The notes below the pieces were generated by a model, which was given only the letters and a program-made list of their open reading frames with translations, was not told the DNA's origin and did no database searches. 64,000 bases of DNA from Candidatus Bipolaricaulota bacterium (lineage in GTDB: Bacteria > Bipolaricaulota > Bipolaricaulia > RBG-16-55-9 > DRXL01). Both the position numbers and the translations under genes were made by a program. Positions 11,514-20,444 of the stretch are shown here, piece after piece (position 1 is the stretch's first letter; every line of letters begins with the position of its first letter). Location of the stretch: contig JANXCC010000002.1 in NCBI GenBank assembly GCA_025060395.1, positions 250,791-314,790 on the forward strand. The letters are read 5' to 3'.

Positions 11514-12559
11514 ATGCTCCAGGGAACTACACAATGAATCTCCCAGATCCCCGCGCGCTCAGCCACCGTGAATCGCCTGCCGGTGATCTGCTCCGCGACC
11601 CAGATATTGGTTTTGACGTGATCTGTCAGCTCGGCACAGAGGAATCTTCCGCCAAAGAGCGCCAAAAATGGGATGATCTGATCAGCCATGTGACGGTCGA
11701 GCGTCGCGCCACTGCGCAACTCGGCAAGTAGCGCTGATGCGGCTTGTTCCCCGACTCTCTCAGCAGATATCCCCCGCTCCCCTAAGGCGTCCCCCCCAAG
11801 GAGAGTCTTCTCGCAGTCCGCCCAGAGCACAACGGCTGATCCTGGCGAGAGCGTCTCGGCATAGCGCGTCTCGATCTCCAGAGAGACCCTGGGCAATTCT
11901 TGACTCAAGAGCTTGCGGGCAGCTTCTGCCTGGCGCTCGGCGACTCTGCTCTTCTGTAAGTGATGCGAGGCCAGGGAAAGCCCGCGAATCTCTCGGAGCC
12001 GCCCTTGCTCCGAGAGATCGAAAGATTGACTAATATGGGCAGGCCCAAAGTGCGCGCGCACCCGCGCCCCGCCTTTAGGGTAGAACCCCTCACGCTCGAC
12101 CTCTAGATGTCCGGGAACCCCCCAGCGACTCAGCAGAGCAAAGGTAACGTGTTCAAGAGCCGCTATCGGCGGTGCCCACTGGACGTAGGTGCCACCCCCT
12201 ATGATCTCGATCGTGACAGGACGAGTGCAGCGTGCTAGGGCAATCTGAATGGGCTGTAAAGCAAGCGCTACCGAACCAGCCGTTTCGATCTGGACCTTCA
12301 GGAGATCTATCTGGATTGGGCCGGGATGGAATTCGATCTCGCGCGAGCCAAGATACGCCCCCTCCACGCGAGCTTGGCAGAGCTGCGCAGCCGCGCGCAG
12401 GCTCGCTAGATGCTGTGCTTGAAGCCCAGGATTGGGCCGCCCTTGACGTATGTTGATCACCCTGATGGGGTGTTGTAATGCTATGGCTAGGCCCAGCCCA
12501 ACTCGCAGGACTGAACCACCCCCACGAGCTCCATCGAGCACCCTTGCGCTTGCCATCAT
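11510..12559 (-). CDS. rtcA: RNA 3'-terminal phosphate cyclase
   Basis: RtcA uses ATP to convert RNA 3'-phosphates to 2',3'-cyclic phosphates via a covalent His-AMP. The 349-residue sequence begins VLDGARGGGSVLRVGLGLA, matching the family's DGSxGEGGGQILR start, has the IIGGGTYVQWAPP loop, and near the end the nucleophile motif RHMADQIIPFLALFGG, where the His corresponds to the adenylated residue. Two ATG codons (12559, 12556) are possible; GAGAGGGGC precedes both. It stands apart from archease and ThpR but acts on the same kind of RNA ends. The GARGGG in place of GEGGGQ is a mild divergence. Confidence 0.87.
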   Translation of the reverse strand: MMASARVLDGARGGGSVLRVGLGLAIALQHPIRVINIRQGRPNPGLQAQHLASLRAAAQLCQARVEGAYLGSREIEFHPGPIQIDLLKVQIETAGSVALALQPIQIALARCTRPVTIEIIGGGTYVQWAPPIAALEHVTFALLSRWGVPGHLEVEREGFYPKGGARVRAHFGPAHISQSFDLSEQGRLREIRGLSLASHHLQKSRVAERQAEAARKLLSQELPRVSLEIETRYAETLSPGSAVVLWADCEKTLLGGDALGERGISAERVGEQAASALLAELRSGATLDRHMADQIIPFLALFGGRFLCAELTDHVKTNIWVAEQITGRRFTVAERAGIWEIHCVVPWSI

Positions 12560-12612
12560 GCCCCTCTCTGTGATATTGTGTATCCTACTCTAGTGGGCCA
12601 CGTTTGTCTAGT

Positions 12613-13923
12613 ATGTATAGCGTACGACTCCGAAGCATCTACGCGGCGGCATTGGCGGGTGTGTTGCGAGAACACCACTGGCGAATCGTCCAGCCGACCG
12701 AAGACCTTCGGCCCTATGTAGACTTGGAAGATCATTTTGCCCCGTTTGATCTCGAAGTCAGAGATCGTGAGGATCGACAAGGGGTGGTTGCCTTTGGGGA
12801 TGCGGCCGCGATGTCTGCCCTGCAAGAGGTGCTCTTCGCGGAACTGCCTGATGTCATCTGCGTGCCTGCCCCGACGGAGCTCGGCGCAATCTATCTGGGG
12901 ATCGTGCACAAATGTCGCGCCCTCGGCTATGAGATCGATTTGGGGGGCGTGCTCGGCTTCCTACCCAGGACTGAACTGACCCATGTCTTAAAAAAGGGCG
13001 AGGTCATTCGCGTGCAGGTCAAAGAGATAACTCAAACCCAAGCTATCGTGACGACTCAGCTGAGCCTTGCCGGGCGATTCGTGGTGCTCCTCCAGCAGCC
13101 AGGCGTAGGCATCAGCAAGGAGATCACCGATCCTGAAGAGCGTGAGCGGCTCTTAAACCTCGGCAGAAAGTACTGCACCAACAGCTGGGGAGTGATCTGG
13201 CGTACCAGCGCCTATCGAAGAGATACTTGGGAGCTCCAAAGGGAAATCCATATCCTACAGGGCGAGCTGCCCAAGCTCGAGGACCACCCCAGCGAAGGCA
13301 TCCCTGGAAAATTGCGATCGGGCCAGATGACAGTGCTGTGTGAGTTTCCCGGTGGCAGCAAACAGGTGCTCGAGCAGTGGCGCGCTCGCCTCCTTCCCGA
13401 AAGCCAAGCTCATCGACAAGATCGGGGATGGCCCCAGGTAGGTCAACTCGTCTTTATTGAGCATGGCAAGGTGCCCAGTGAGCTCAACATACTCTGGCGT
13501 GGTCGCGTAATCGCCACAAGCTCTACGAGTATTACCGTGCGTCGGGAGATCCAGGGTACGGGGCTCTATGACGGGCTCTCTATTCTTAAGGAGCCTGGGG
13601 ACTACGCCGTGACGACGTTCCATTCAGGCGCCTGGCACTACGAGACGCGCTACTATTCGCGTGATGGCGCGCTCAAGGGGATCTACGTGAACATCAATAC
13701 CCCTATAGAGATCTATTCTGATCGTGTACGTTACGTAGACTTAGAGATTGATGTGGTGCAGCGTCCTGGCGCACCGGCGCAGATCATCGATGAACCCAAG
13801 CTCGGGCAAATAGCCCAATATGTGAGCCCTCGCCTTGTAGAGCGGGTACGAGCTATTGCTGCAGAGTGCGCTCAGTGGCTCACTCAAGACGCCTATGGCA
13901 ACGCCTCGCAGCGCCCTCTATAA
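12613..13923 (+). CDS. FAU-1-like RNase E/G-related protein with DUF402 domain
   Basis: The 436-residue protein has an N-terminal RNase E/G-like part with an S1-type fold (YLGIVHKCRALGYEIDLGGVLGFL, then KKGEVIRVQVKEI) and a C-terminal DUF402 domain (GALKGIYVNINTPIEI, then VRYVDLEIDVV), the layout of archaeal FAU-1 proteins, which bind AU-rich RNA and trim ribosomal RNA precursors. A TTG at 12604 extends the frame by three codons, but the ATG at 12613 (MYSVRLRSIY) matches the family start better. No clear ribosome site is visible. It is divergent from rtcA, 53 bases away. An RNA-processing role is inferred from family. Confidence 0.75.
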   Translation: MYSVRLRSIYAAALAGVLREHHWRIVQPTEDLRPYVDLEDHFAPFDLEVRDREDRQGVVAFGDAAAMSALQEVLFAELPDVICVPAPTELGAIYLGIVHKCRALGYEIDLGGVLGFLPRTELTHVLKKGEVIRVQVKEITQTQAIVTTQLSLAGRFVVLLQQPGVGISKEITDPEERERLLNLGRKYCTNSWGVIWRTSAYRRDTWELQREIHILQGELPKLEDHPSEGIPGKLRSGQMTVLCEFPGGSKQVLEQWRARLLPESQAHRQDRGWPQVGQLVFIEHGKVPSELNILWRGRVIATSSTSITVRREIQGTGLYDGLSILKEPGDYAVTTFHSGAWHYETRYYSRDGALKGIYVNINTPIEIYSDRVRYVDLEIDVVQRPGAPAQIIDEPKLGQIAQYVSPRLVERVRAIAAECAQWLTQDAYGNASQRPL

Positions 13924-13955
13924 TCTAGGAAATCACTCAAGTAGGAGGGATGTGT

Positions 13956-14651
13956 GTGCGCGCAAAGCGTCAGCGGCTATCATCGCAAAAGACCGCTTCA
14001 GGACTACCTTGGTATCGCCAGCCGATGCTGGTAGGGCTGGCTGTTGGTGGTGCGGTCATCGTGGGACTTGTGGTATTAATAATCGTCTTTTCGCGCCCTG
14101 CTGAAGAGAGCTTTCAGGTAACGCGCCCTGTGGGGCAAGATTTTCTGCCGGAGATGGGCGATCCCAACGCCCCTGTGACGGTCTACGAATACGCGGACTA
14201 CCAGTGCCCCGCATGTGGCTACTTTGTGAAGCAGTATAAGCCTAGAATTGATAGTGATTATATTCAGACGGGCAAGGTGCGCTGGATCTTTAAGAACTTT
14301 GCGTTTTTAGGGCCGGAGTCGGTTTGGGCGGCCGAAGCCGCTTATTGTGCGGCAGAGCAGGGAGGGTTCTGGGCTTATCACGATAAGCTGTTTGCGAATC
14401 AGCGTGGGGAGAATCGCGGGGCGTTTAGCAAGCCTAACTTGGTGCGCTTTGCGCGCGAGTTGGGCCTCAAAGTCGACGATTTCCAGCAATGTCTTGAGTC
14501 GGGAAGATACAGAGAGAAGATCCAAAACGAACTGCGTGAGGGCCAAGCTCAAGGGATCAATTCTACGCCGAGCTTTTTGGTCAATGGGCAGCTTGTGCGC
14601 GGTGCGGACTATTTGCGCCTGCGCGAGCTGATTGAGCGAAATCTCCCCTAG
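13956..14651 (+). CDS. Membrane-anchored DsbA-like thiol oxidoreductase
   Basis: A thioredoxin-fold protein of the DsbA/BdbD type for disulfide exchange outside the cytoplasm. After a short basic tail comes one membrane span (LVGLAVGGAVIVGLVVLIIVF), then the domain with active site CPAC in YEYADYQCPACGYF and the cis-proline loop GINSTPSFLVNG. The frame has an ATG at 13950, but the AGGAGGG site touches that codon; the GTG at 13956 has the proper 6-base spacing, so I use it. It stands 32 bases after the FAU-1-like gene and may share its message. The TTGACA promoter of the next operon starts 10 bases after its stop. Confidence 0.87.
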   Translation: MRAKRQRLSSQKTASGLPWYRQPMLVGLAVGGAVIVGLVVLIIVFSRPAEESFQVTRPVGQDFLPEMGDPNAPVTVYEYADYQCPACGYFVKQYKPRIDSDYIQTGKVRWIFKNFAFLGPESVWAAEAAYCAAEQGGFWAYHDKLFANQRGENRGAFSKPNLVRFARELGLKVDDFQQCLESGRYREKIQNELREGQAQGINSTPSFLVNGQLVRGADYLRLRELIERNLP

Positions 14652-14660
14652 AGCTGGGCC

Positions 14661-14689
14661 TTGACAAAGCCCGCGCCCTCCCGTACTCT
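14661..14689 (+). promoter_or_regulatory. Promoter of the MoxR/VWA operon
   Basis: TTGACA (14661-14666), 17 bp, TACTCT (14684-14689); the -35 is a perfect consensus. An AGAGGAGGG site follows and the first gene starts at 14708. Confidence 0.75.
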
Positions 14690-14707
14690 TAGCAAAGAGG
14701 AGGGCTC

Positions 14708-16396
14708 ATGTGGCGTGGGTGTGTCATGGGGCTGGTCGCGGCGGCCTGGGCCAGTGCTTTCGGGCTCGCTCAGGTGCGAATTGAACAGATTGAACTGGGA
14801 TTCAATGGGCGCTTCTTCCCCGGAGCATTTACCCCCTTGACGGTCACCGTGAGCTCCACAGCGCTAGCTCAACATCTCGTCCTAGAAGTCTCTCAAGAGA
14901 TCCGGGAGTTCACAGAGCACCGCGTTGTGGAGCGAGTGCGAGTGCCACTCAGCTTGGCTTCAGGAACGCGCAAAATCATCTCGTTCGATTTTCCCATCTA
15001 TAGCGTGAGCACGCCGGCACAGATTGTGCTCGCCGACGGCACCCGCGAGCTTGCTCGCTCCACCCTGGACGTGCGCGAGCTGTGGAGCGAGACCCCCTTG
15101 GTCTTAGGAATCGCCGTTGCTGCTATGCCCTCTGTAGAGCTCATCGATATAGAGAAGCTTCCCAAGCGCTGGACAAGCTACGATGGCGTTGGGCGGATCT
15201 TCTGGGGACGAGCTGATCCTGAGCGATTGACCGTGGAACAGCGCCAGGCCTTGCAAGGATGGTTAGTGCGCGGGGGCGAACTGATCGTTCTGTCAGGGGA
15301 GAATTGGTATGAACAGAGCTCGGGCTGGTGGATGGGGCTCCTGCCTATTGCAAACGGGCGTGTGATACGTCATGAGTTTAACGGCCAAGAGATCTTATGG
15401 GTTGAAGGGGAGCCGCGGACGGGAGCGCAGGTGAAGCATTGGGCCTATGGGCGTCCGCTGGTCTGGGAGCGCTCGGTGGGGAAGGGCAAAGTCGTACTCG
15501 TCGCGATTGCGACCCTGCCCGAAGATCTTAAGCTTGCTGAGCTCTCTATCCGTCAGACTGCTGAGGATGACCTAGTGATCGTTCGAGCGCTTGGGGCGAT
15601 GATCGTTCCCTTCCCCTCGCGAGAGCTCATAGGGGTCTTGTTGGTACTCTTTGTGCTTGGGGTAGGATTGAGTGGGATGCTCATAGCGCGATGGAGCAAG
15701 ACGCCCTTGGGAGTGGGCCTCCTCGCCTTGATATTCTCTAGCGTGCTCTTGAGCTATCAGCGCAGTCCAGGGTTCTCTAGTGAGAAATATTCCCTCGATA
15801 TTGGAGTGATCCAGATGTGGTCAGGGGAGCCAGTAGCCTGGGAGCGTGCGTGGTACGGGGTTTTCTTCCGTCATTCTCGGGATGAGCAGTTGATGACCTC
15901 AGCAGATGTGGTGAGTACGCTGAGGCCATCGCGTCAGGCGCTGCGCTCCGAGACAGAGCTCATCCGGGAACTTCTGTCTCGCGGTGACTGGCAGCTCAAG
16001 TTTCATGGGGAGCGTGGCTCAGTGAGCTTCTTCAGGGTGGAACGCTTTTTAGAGCCCTTTGTGCGCTGTTCGTTCAAGGGATCCCGCGTATGGGTATCTA
16101 ATCAGGCTCCTGTGGCATTGCGGGACGTAATCGCGTATAGTGGAGACATGCTCTCTTGGTTAGGGACTATCCCTGCCCAAGCGGAGGATGTGCGCCCACT
16201 GGCGGAGCACATAAGTATGACAGAATGGGTGAATGCTCTCACACCGGAGCGTCGACGGCTATGGCAGCAGTGGGGCTCTCTCTCAGGTAAGGCAGGGCTG
16301 ATCGGCTGGATAGAAGACACTCTTATCTCGCCGATTCGTCGTGCTGATGGAGAACAGCGCACTGTCCTTCGCCTGGTGCTCCTGGAAGGAGAGTGA
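14708..16396 (+). CDS. Membrane protein with signal peptide and amidotransferase-like fold
   Basis: First gene of a seven-gene operon, 562 residues. It has a signal peptide (GLVAAAWASAFGLAQ), a beta-rich extracytoplasmic part, then a segment resembling the class I glutamine amidotransferase-like domains seen in MoxR/VWA operons (VGRIFWGRADPERLTVEQRQ, LVRGGELIVLSG), and two membrane spans near residues 304-345 (LIGVLLVLFVLGVGLSGMLI and GVGLLALIFSSVLL), followed by a 200-residue tail. I see no catalytic Cys-His-Glu set, so it is probably a structural or binding domain. I do not recognise a named family. AGAGGAGGG gives the start. Confidence 0.7.
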   Translation: MWRGCVMGLVAAAWASAFGLAQVRIEQIELGFNGRFFPGAFTPLTVTVSSTALAQHLVLEVSQEIREFTEHRVVERVRVPLSLASGTRKIISFDFPIYSVSTPAQIVLADGTRELARSTLDVRELWSETPLVLGIAVAAMPSVELIDIEKLPKRWTSYDGVGRIFWGRADPERLTVEQRQALQGWLVRGGELIVLSGENWYEQSSGWWMGLLPIANGRVIRHEFNGQEILWVEGEPRTGAQVKHWAYGRPLVWERSVGKGKVVLVAIATLPEDLKLAELSIRQTAEDDLVIVRALGAMIVPFPSRELIGVLLVLFVLGVGLSGMLIARWSKTPLGVGLLALIFSSVLLSYQRSPGFSSEKYSLDIGVIQMWSGEPVAWERAWYGVFFRHSRDEQLMTSADVVSTLRPSRQALRSETELIRELLSRGDWQLKFHGERGSVSFFRVERFLEPFVRCSFKGSRVWVSNQAPVALRDVIAYSGDMLSWLGTIPAQAEDVRPLAEHISMTEWVNALTPERRRLWQQWGSLSGKAGLIGWIEDTLISPIRRADGEQRTVLRLVLLEGE

Positions 16397-16398
16397 CA

Positions 16399-17055
16399 AT
16401 GCGCTATCTTGTCGCGGTGAATAGATCATGGTCGGCATATGTCAACTATTTAATTTTAACTGGGATCCCTTTGGTGTTCGCCTTGCCGTCGCCAGCGCGT
16501 GTAGACGCTCTGATCGAACCTCGTTTGGATTTGGCTCCCGTCTTCCTGATCATCGCGACGGCGCTCTTTGCCGTGTATTCGTTGAACTTTGGGCTAGCTC
16601 ATGCTCAGCTTGAGAGTGCTCCTGGAGAGATTCGTTTACAATTGTTGGCTCACGTCCTCTTTTTGCTGGTAGTGAGTCTGCCGTATTGGACAGTCTTTAC
16701 TGGTATTACGGGACACGGAGTAGATCGTCTTGGAGGAGCCTTAGGCTATTTGGGGCTCTACGGGACATGTTGGGCGTTCCTTGGTGTGCCTATAGGGCGA
16801 CGGTGGCCCACGGAGATCGCGCAGTTTCATGTCAAGTACGCCTTGTTGATTCTTGCCCTGGGGACAACGTTCTTCGTGCTGAGGCCTTTGAATCCGTTCT
16901 TGATGCTCTCGCTCTGGTTCGGCGAGGGTGCTCTTCGTGAACAAGTGGGATTCTTGATCTCAGGGTACACATCGTTGATGGTCGTAGCTTATGTTCTTTC
17001 ACGATGGGGAATTCGAGGAGGAGATCATGCCCTCGTTCGAGGCCATACGCGCTAG
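16399..17055 (+). CDS. Polytopic membrane protein of the MoxR/VWA operon
   Basis: A 218-residue protein with about six hydrophobic spans (for example LAPVFLIIATALFAVYSL, LLAHVLFLLVVSLPY, YALLILALGTTFFVL, VGFLISGYTSLMVVAYVL). A GTG at 16393 overlaps the previous stop, but the ATG at 16399 is better placed behind GGAGAG. Its end overlaps the next gene by 29 bases. It carries no motif I recognise; position suggests it is a membrane partner of the VWA proteins encoded downstream, much as small membrane proteins accompany ABC-type or Bat systems. Confidence 0.65.
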   Translation: MRYLVAVNRSWSAYVNYLILTGIPLVFALPSPARVDALIEPRLDLAPVFLIIATALFAVYSLNFGLAHAQLESAPGEIRLQLLAHVLFLLVVSLPYWTVFTGITGHGVDRLGGALGYLGLYGTCWAFLGVPIGRRWPTEIAQFHVKYALLILALGTTFFVLRPLNPFLMLSLWFGEGALREQVGFLISGYTSLMVVAYVLSRWGIRGGDHALVRGHTR

Positions 17056-18595
17056 TCTGGAACGTCGGCAGCGCCTAGTGCACGGGCTGGAGCTGGCCAG
17101 CTGGGCATTGCTGGGGAGCCTGGGAGCGACTGTGCTGATGCTCGTTGGTGGTGCTGTGGGGATCTGGAAGGCCGTCCCTTTCTTTGCTTGGATGCTTGGC
17201 AATCTCTGCATCGGAGCTGGGGCATTCGTTATAGGCTGGCTCCGCCCGGTGAATACTGTAGAGCTGCTCTTTCGTGCGGATCGCCAGTTGCGCAGTCAGG
17301 AGAGGCTGGTGACGCTGTATGAACTGAAACTAGGCTATGGCCCTAAAGAATTCCTTCCGTTGCTGGAGCGCCAGCTCGAACAGCTCCCCGTGAACGTCGC
17401 CTATGCCTTGCCTCTGTCATTGTGGGTCCGAAGGTGTTGGATAGTGATAGCACTCTTGGCTGTCGTGTGCTTGGGCATGACGAGCTTGGTGCCGCTAAGC
17501 TCGGTCTTTGTGCACCCTGAGACCAGCCGCTCTCAGACGGCTTCATCAGACCTAGAATCTCAGCGGGCGTTCCAGCTACTCGAATGGTTGCGGACACCTT
17601 CAACTGAGCTTACTCATAAACTGAGCTCGATGCGAGAGCGCCTTGAGAGGGCTCGCGCCGCGCTCGCCCTCGATCCCAGCGATCCCCGCGCTCGTGCCAC
17701 GCTCCAACACCTTCACGCCGAGCTCATCCAAGAACAGCAGCGCCTTGCACCTCCCCCGCCTCCCATTGAAGAGGATCAATCGAAGGGCTCAGGGCCCGAA
17801 GCTTCCTTAGTCGAGGGCTCTCCACATGAGCTGCGTTCCTCGCAGCCAAGAGGGTCTGAGACCCAAGAACTCGCCCAGCTTCTGCAAAGCTTGCGTAGCG
17901 TCTCCGAGACTGCGCCACACCTCTCCCCAGAGGAGCTCCAAAAGCTCCTGGAGAAGCTCCGCGAGACTAATCCAACTGCTGCTACCCTTGCTGAGCAGCT
18001 CTGGCAACTGACACAAAACCCTGAAGAGTTCCGTGAGCGTCTTGAAGAGATCTTACGAGAGCTTGAGGCCCGCCAAGCCCTTCGCGAACACCTAGAGCAT
18101 CTCCAGCGTGAGCTTGAGTCAGTGCTCGCTCAAACCGAACCGCCAGTCGGGCGCGAAGGATCTCCCGAAGACCCCCTCAACACCACAACCTCCCGTGAAG
18201 AAGGTCCTTCTCAAGCCCGTTCCGAAGGTCAGCGCAGCTCAGCTTCAGAAACTCATGGGGTTCAGTCCCTAGAGTCTTCCGAGGAAGGAGAACCATCGGC
18301 TGGAACGGGACGAGGCACCGCCCCGCTCGATCCGGAAGCCATATCAGACCTCCCCGATCTCTCACAGTGGCGAGAGCGTGCGCTCCCCGTCCCAGGAGCT
18401 CGCAGCGAGGACCTCGAGATACTCTTCGAGATCGTCACCATGGAATTGCCTCAGGACGCTGAGAGTTCTCTCAGCCCTGTCCTGGTGCAGATCGACTATG
18501 CCAAGGTCGAGGCCCTGCTCGATCTCTTTGAAATTCCCGAGGAGCTTCGTGATGCCGTCCGTCGATACTTTTTGAGTCTCAGCAACCAGCCGTAA
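17027..18595 (+). CDS. DUF4175-like membrane protein with coiled-coil and charged tail
   Basis: A 522-residue protein. The longest frame starts at 16991, but GAGGAGG is 6 bases before the ATG at 17027 (MPSFEAIRASLERRQRL), which I use. It has two membrane spans at the N-terminus (ASWALLGSLGATVLMLVG and AWMLGNLCIGAGAFVIGW) and a third near residue 135 (CWIVIALLAVVCLGM), then a long helical region rich in Glu, Arg and Leu with coiled-coil character, and a low-complexity Ser/Glu/Pro stretch (about 370-440). The shape matches DUF4175-type proteins that sit beside MoxR, DUF58 and VWA genes. Function unknown. Confidence 0.65.
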   Translation: MPSFEAIRASLERRQRLVHGLELASWALLGSLGATVLMLVGGAVGIWKAVPFFAWMLGNLCIGAGAFVIGWLRPVNTVELLFRADRQLRSQERLVTLYELKLGYGPKEFLPLLERQLEQLPVNVAYALPLSLWVRRCWIVIALLAVVCLGMTSLVPLSSVFVHPETSRSQTASSDLESQRAFQLLEWLRTPSTELTHKLSSMRERLERARAALALDPSDPRARATLQHLHAELIQEQQRLAPPPPPIEEDQSKGSGPEASLVEGSPHELRSSQPRGSETQELAQLLQSLRSVSETAPHLSPEELQKLLEKLRETNPTAATLAEQLWQLTQNPEEFRERLEEILRELEARQALREHLEHLQRELESVLAQTEPPVGREGSPEDPLNTTTSREEGPSQARSEGQRSSASETHGVQSLESSEEGEPSAGTGRGTAPLDPEAISDLPDLSQWRERALPVPGARSEDLEILFEIVTMELPQDAESSLSPVLVQIDYAKVEALLDLFEIPEELRDAVRRYFLSLSNQP

Positions 18596-18610
18596 CCAAG
18601 GAGTGTCCTG

Positions 18611-19603
18611 ATGACTGAGAAGAGAATTCGCTTCTTGCAAGAGAAATTCCATGAACTTATTGAAGAGATCCGCTCTGTGATCATCGGTCACGAAGAAGTT
18701 ATTAAGCAAGTGTTGATCGGCTTGTTATGCGGGCAGCACTTGTTACTAGAGGGGGTTCCGGGGCTGGGCAAGACGCTATTGGTGCGGACGCTAGGGAAGG
18801 CCCTGGGCTTGAAATTTGCACGCATTCAGTTCACTCCAGACTTGATGCCCGCGGATATCATCGGGACACGCATTCTCGTTGAGGATGAGACTGGTCGACG
18901 CCATTTTGAATTTGCTCGTGGGCCGATCTTCGCTCATCTGATCTTAGCTGACGAGATCAATCGCGCCACACCTAAGACGCAGTCAGCCCTCTTAGAAGCC
19001 ATGCAGGAGCGCAGCATCACCGTGAGCGGAGAGACATACCAACTCGAAGAGCCTTTTATGGTCTTGGCAACGCAGAACCCCATCGAGATGGAGGGGACAT
19101 ACCCCTTGCCGGAAGCCCAGATCGACAGGTTCTTCTTTAAGATCATGTTGCGTTATCCGTCCTTGGGCGAACTCGAGGAGATTCTGCGGCGCCATGGAGG
19201 CGTTCAGGAAGCTCGGGCTGTGAGACAAGTCTTAACGCGTGAGGAGCTGCTGGAGGCGCAACGGCTCGTGGCGCAATGGCCCACAGCGTCGCCGTTGCGG
19301 CGCTACGCAGCTCGGCTTGTCTATGCGACGCAGCCCGCTTCAGAAGACGCACCTGAGCTCGTCAAAAAGTATGTCGAATACGGAGCGAGCCCGCGTGCGG
19401 CGCTCGCTCTCATCTGGGGCGCCAAGGCCCATGCGTTCCTCTCGGGAGAGCTCAATACCCGTGTCGCCGATATTCAAGCCGTCTTTTACCCCAGTCTGAT
19501 CCATCGGATCATTCGGAACTTCCGGGGAGAGGCCGAAGGTATCCCCGTCGACCAAATCTTGCGGCAAGTCTATGAGCATATCCAGCCTACGGAAGCGCGA
19601 TGA
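18611..19603 (+). CDS. MoxR-family AAA+ ATPase
   Basis: A chaperone-like AAA+ ATPase of the MoxR group, thought to act with VWA proteins on protein complexes at the membrane. Walker A GVPGLGKT (about residue 48), Walker B ILADEINRATPKTQSALLEAM, and the sensor region VLATQNPIEMEGTYPLPEAQ, DRF are all present in a standard 330-residue protein. CAAGGAGTG precedes the ATG. The end overlaps the DUF58 gene by 32 bases. MoxR plus DUF58 plus VWA is a well-known conserved set (the Bat/aerotolerance type). Confidence 0.95.
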   Translation: MTEKRIRFLQEKFHELIEEIRSVIIGHEEVIKQVLIGLLCGQHLLLEGVPGLGKTLLVRTLGKALGLKFARIQFTPDLMPADIIGTRILVEDETGRRHFEFARGPIFAHLILADEINRATPKTQSALLEAMQERSITVSGETYQLEEPFMVLATQNPIEMEGTYPLPEAQIDRFFFKIMLRYPSLGELEEILRRHGGVQEARAVRQVLTREELLEAQRLVAQWPTASPLRRYAARLVYATQPASEDAPELVKKYVEYGASPRAALALIWGAKAHAFLSGELNTRVADIQAVFYPSLIHRIIRNFRGEAEGIPVDQILRQVYEHIQPTEAR

Positions 19604-20444
19604 GTCTTTCTGGAAGCGCATCTCTTCGCTCCAGCTCTTGGTGCGCCACCGGGCAGAGGGCCAAGCCGGCCCCTGGATGACCCGCCGCGCCGGCATGAGC
19701 CTCGAGTTCGCCGAATACCGAGAATACCATCCCGGCGATGACTTCCGCTATGTCGATTGGAATCTCTACGGGCGACTCGACCGGCTCTTTGTAAAGGTCT
19801 TCCATCGAGAGGAGAATATTCCCGTCTATATGCTCCTTGACACAAGTCGTTCTATGGCGGTAGGGGGAAAGCTCTCCTATGCGGGAGAGCTCGCTGGGGC
19901 CCTCTCGTATATCGCGCTGAAAGACATGAACCGGGTAGGGGTCTTCACGTTTGCGCGCACTCTGGTTCACGGAGTGCCTCCGCGCGGTGGGTTGTCCCAT
20001 CTCCACAAGATCTTGAACTTTCTCGAAGAGCTCCGGCCTGCTGATCAGACGTCTTTACGCGTAGCTTGCGAAGAGTTCAGCAAGCTTCCGCTGCGTCGTG
20101 GCCTGGTCGTCTTGCTCAGCGATATGTTCGATCCTGAAGGATACGAACACGGGTTATTACAGCTGCTCATCAAGCGTCATGAGATCGCCCTTGTGCAGAT
20201 CCTCGCCCCGGAAGATGTCAATCCGCCAATAGAATATGAAGCGCGGCTTGTCGATAGCGAGGGGTTGGCGGAGTTCTCTGTATCGGCTTATGCGGTAGCG
20301 CGCTATCGCCGTCGATTGCTTCAGTATGAGCAAGAGTTAGAGGTGTTTTGTCGCGCGCATCAGATTCGGTATAAACAGCTCTCAGCGGCGCGTCCGCTGG
20401 AGCGAGCTCTGTTGGAGGACCTACGCGGGGTGCTCGTGGTATGA
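19572..20444 (+). CDS. DUF58 domain protein
   Basis: The constant partner of MoxR. The domain signature LEFAEYREYHPGDDFRYVDW is near residue 42, followed by YMLLDTSRSMA, which is a degenerate VWA metal-site strand (DTSRS for DxSxS), so the protein probably folds partly like a von Willebrand A domain. It begins at an ATG inside the end of moxR and ends with the four-base overlap ATGA to the next gene. No membrane span is evident. Function unknown beyond the MoxR association. Confidence 0.93.
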   Translation: MSISSLRKRDESFWKRISSLQLLVRHRAEGQAGPWMTRRAGMSLEFAEYREYHPGDDFRYVDWNLYGRLDRLFVKVFHREENIPVYMLLDTSRSMAVGGKLSYAGELAGALSYIALKDMNRVGVFTFARTLVHGVPPRGGLSHLHKILNFLEELRPADQTSLRVACEEFSKLPLRRGLVVLLSDMFDPEGYEHGLLQLLIKRHEIALVQILAPEDVNPPIEYEARLVDSEGLAEFSVSAYAVARYRRRLLQYEQELEVFCRAHQIRYKQLSAARPLERALLEDLRGVLVV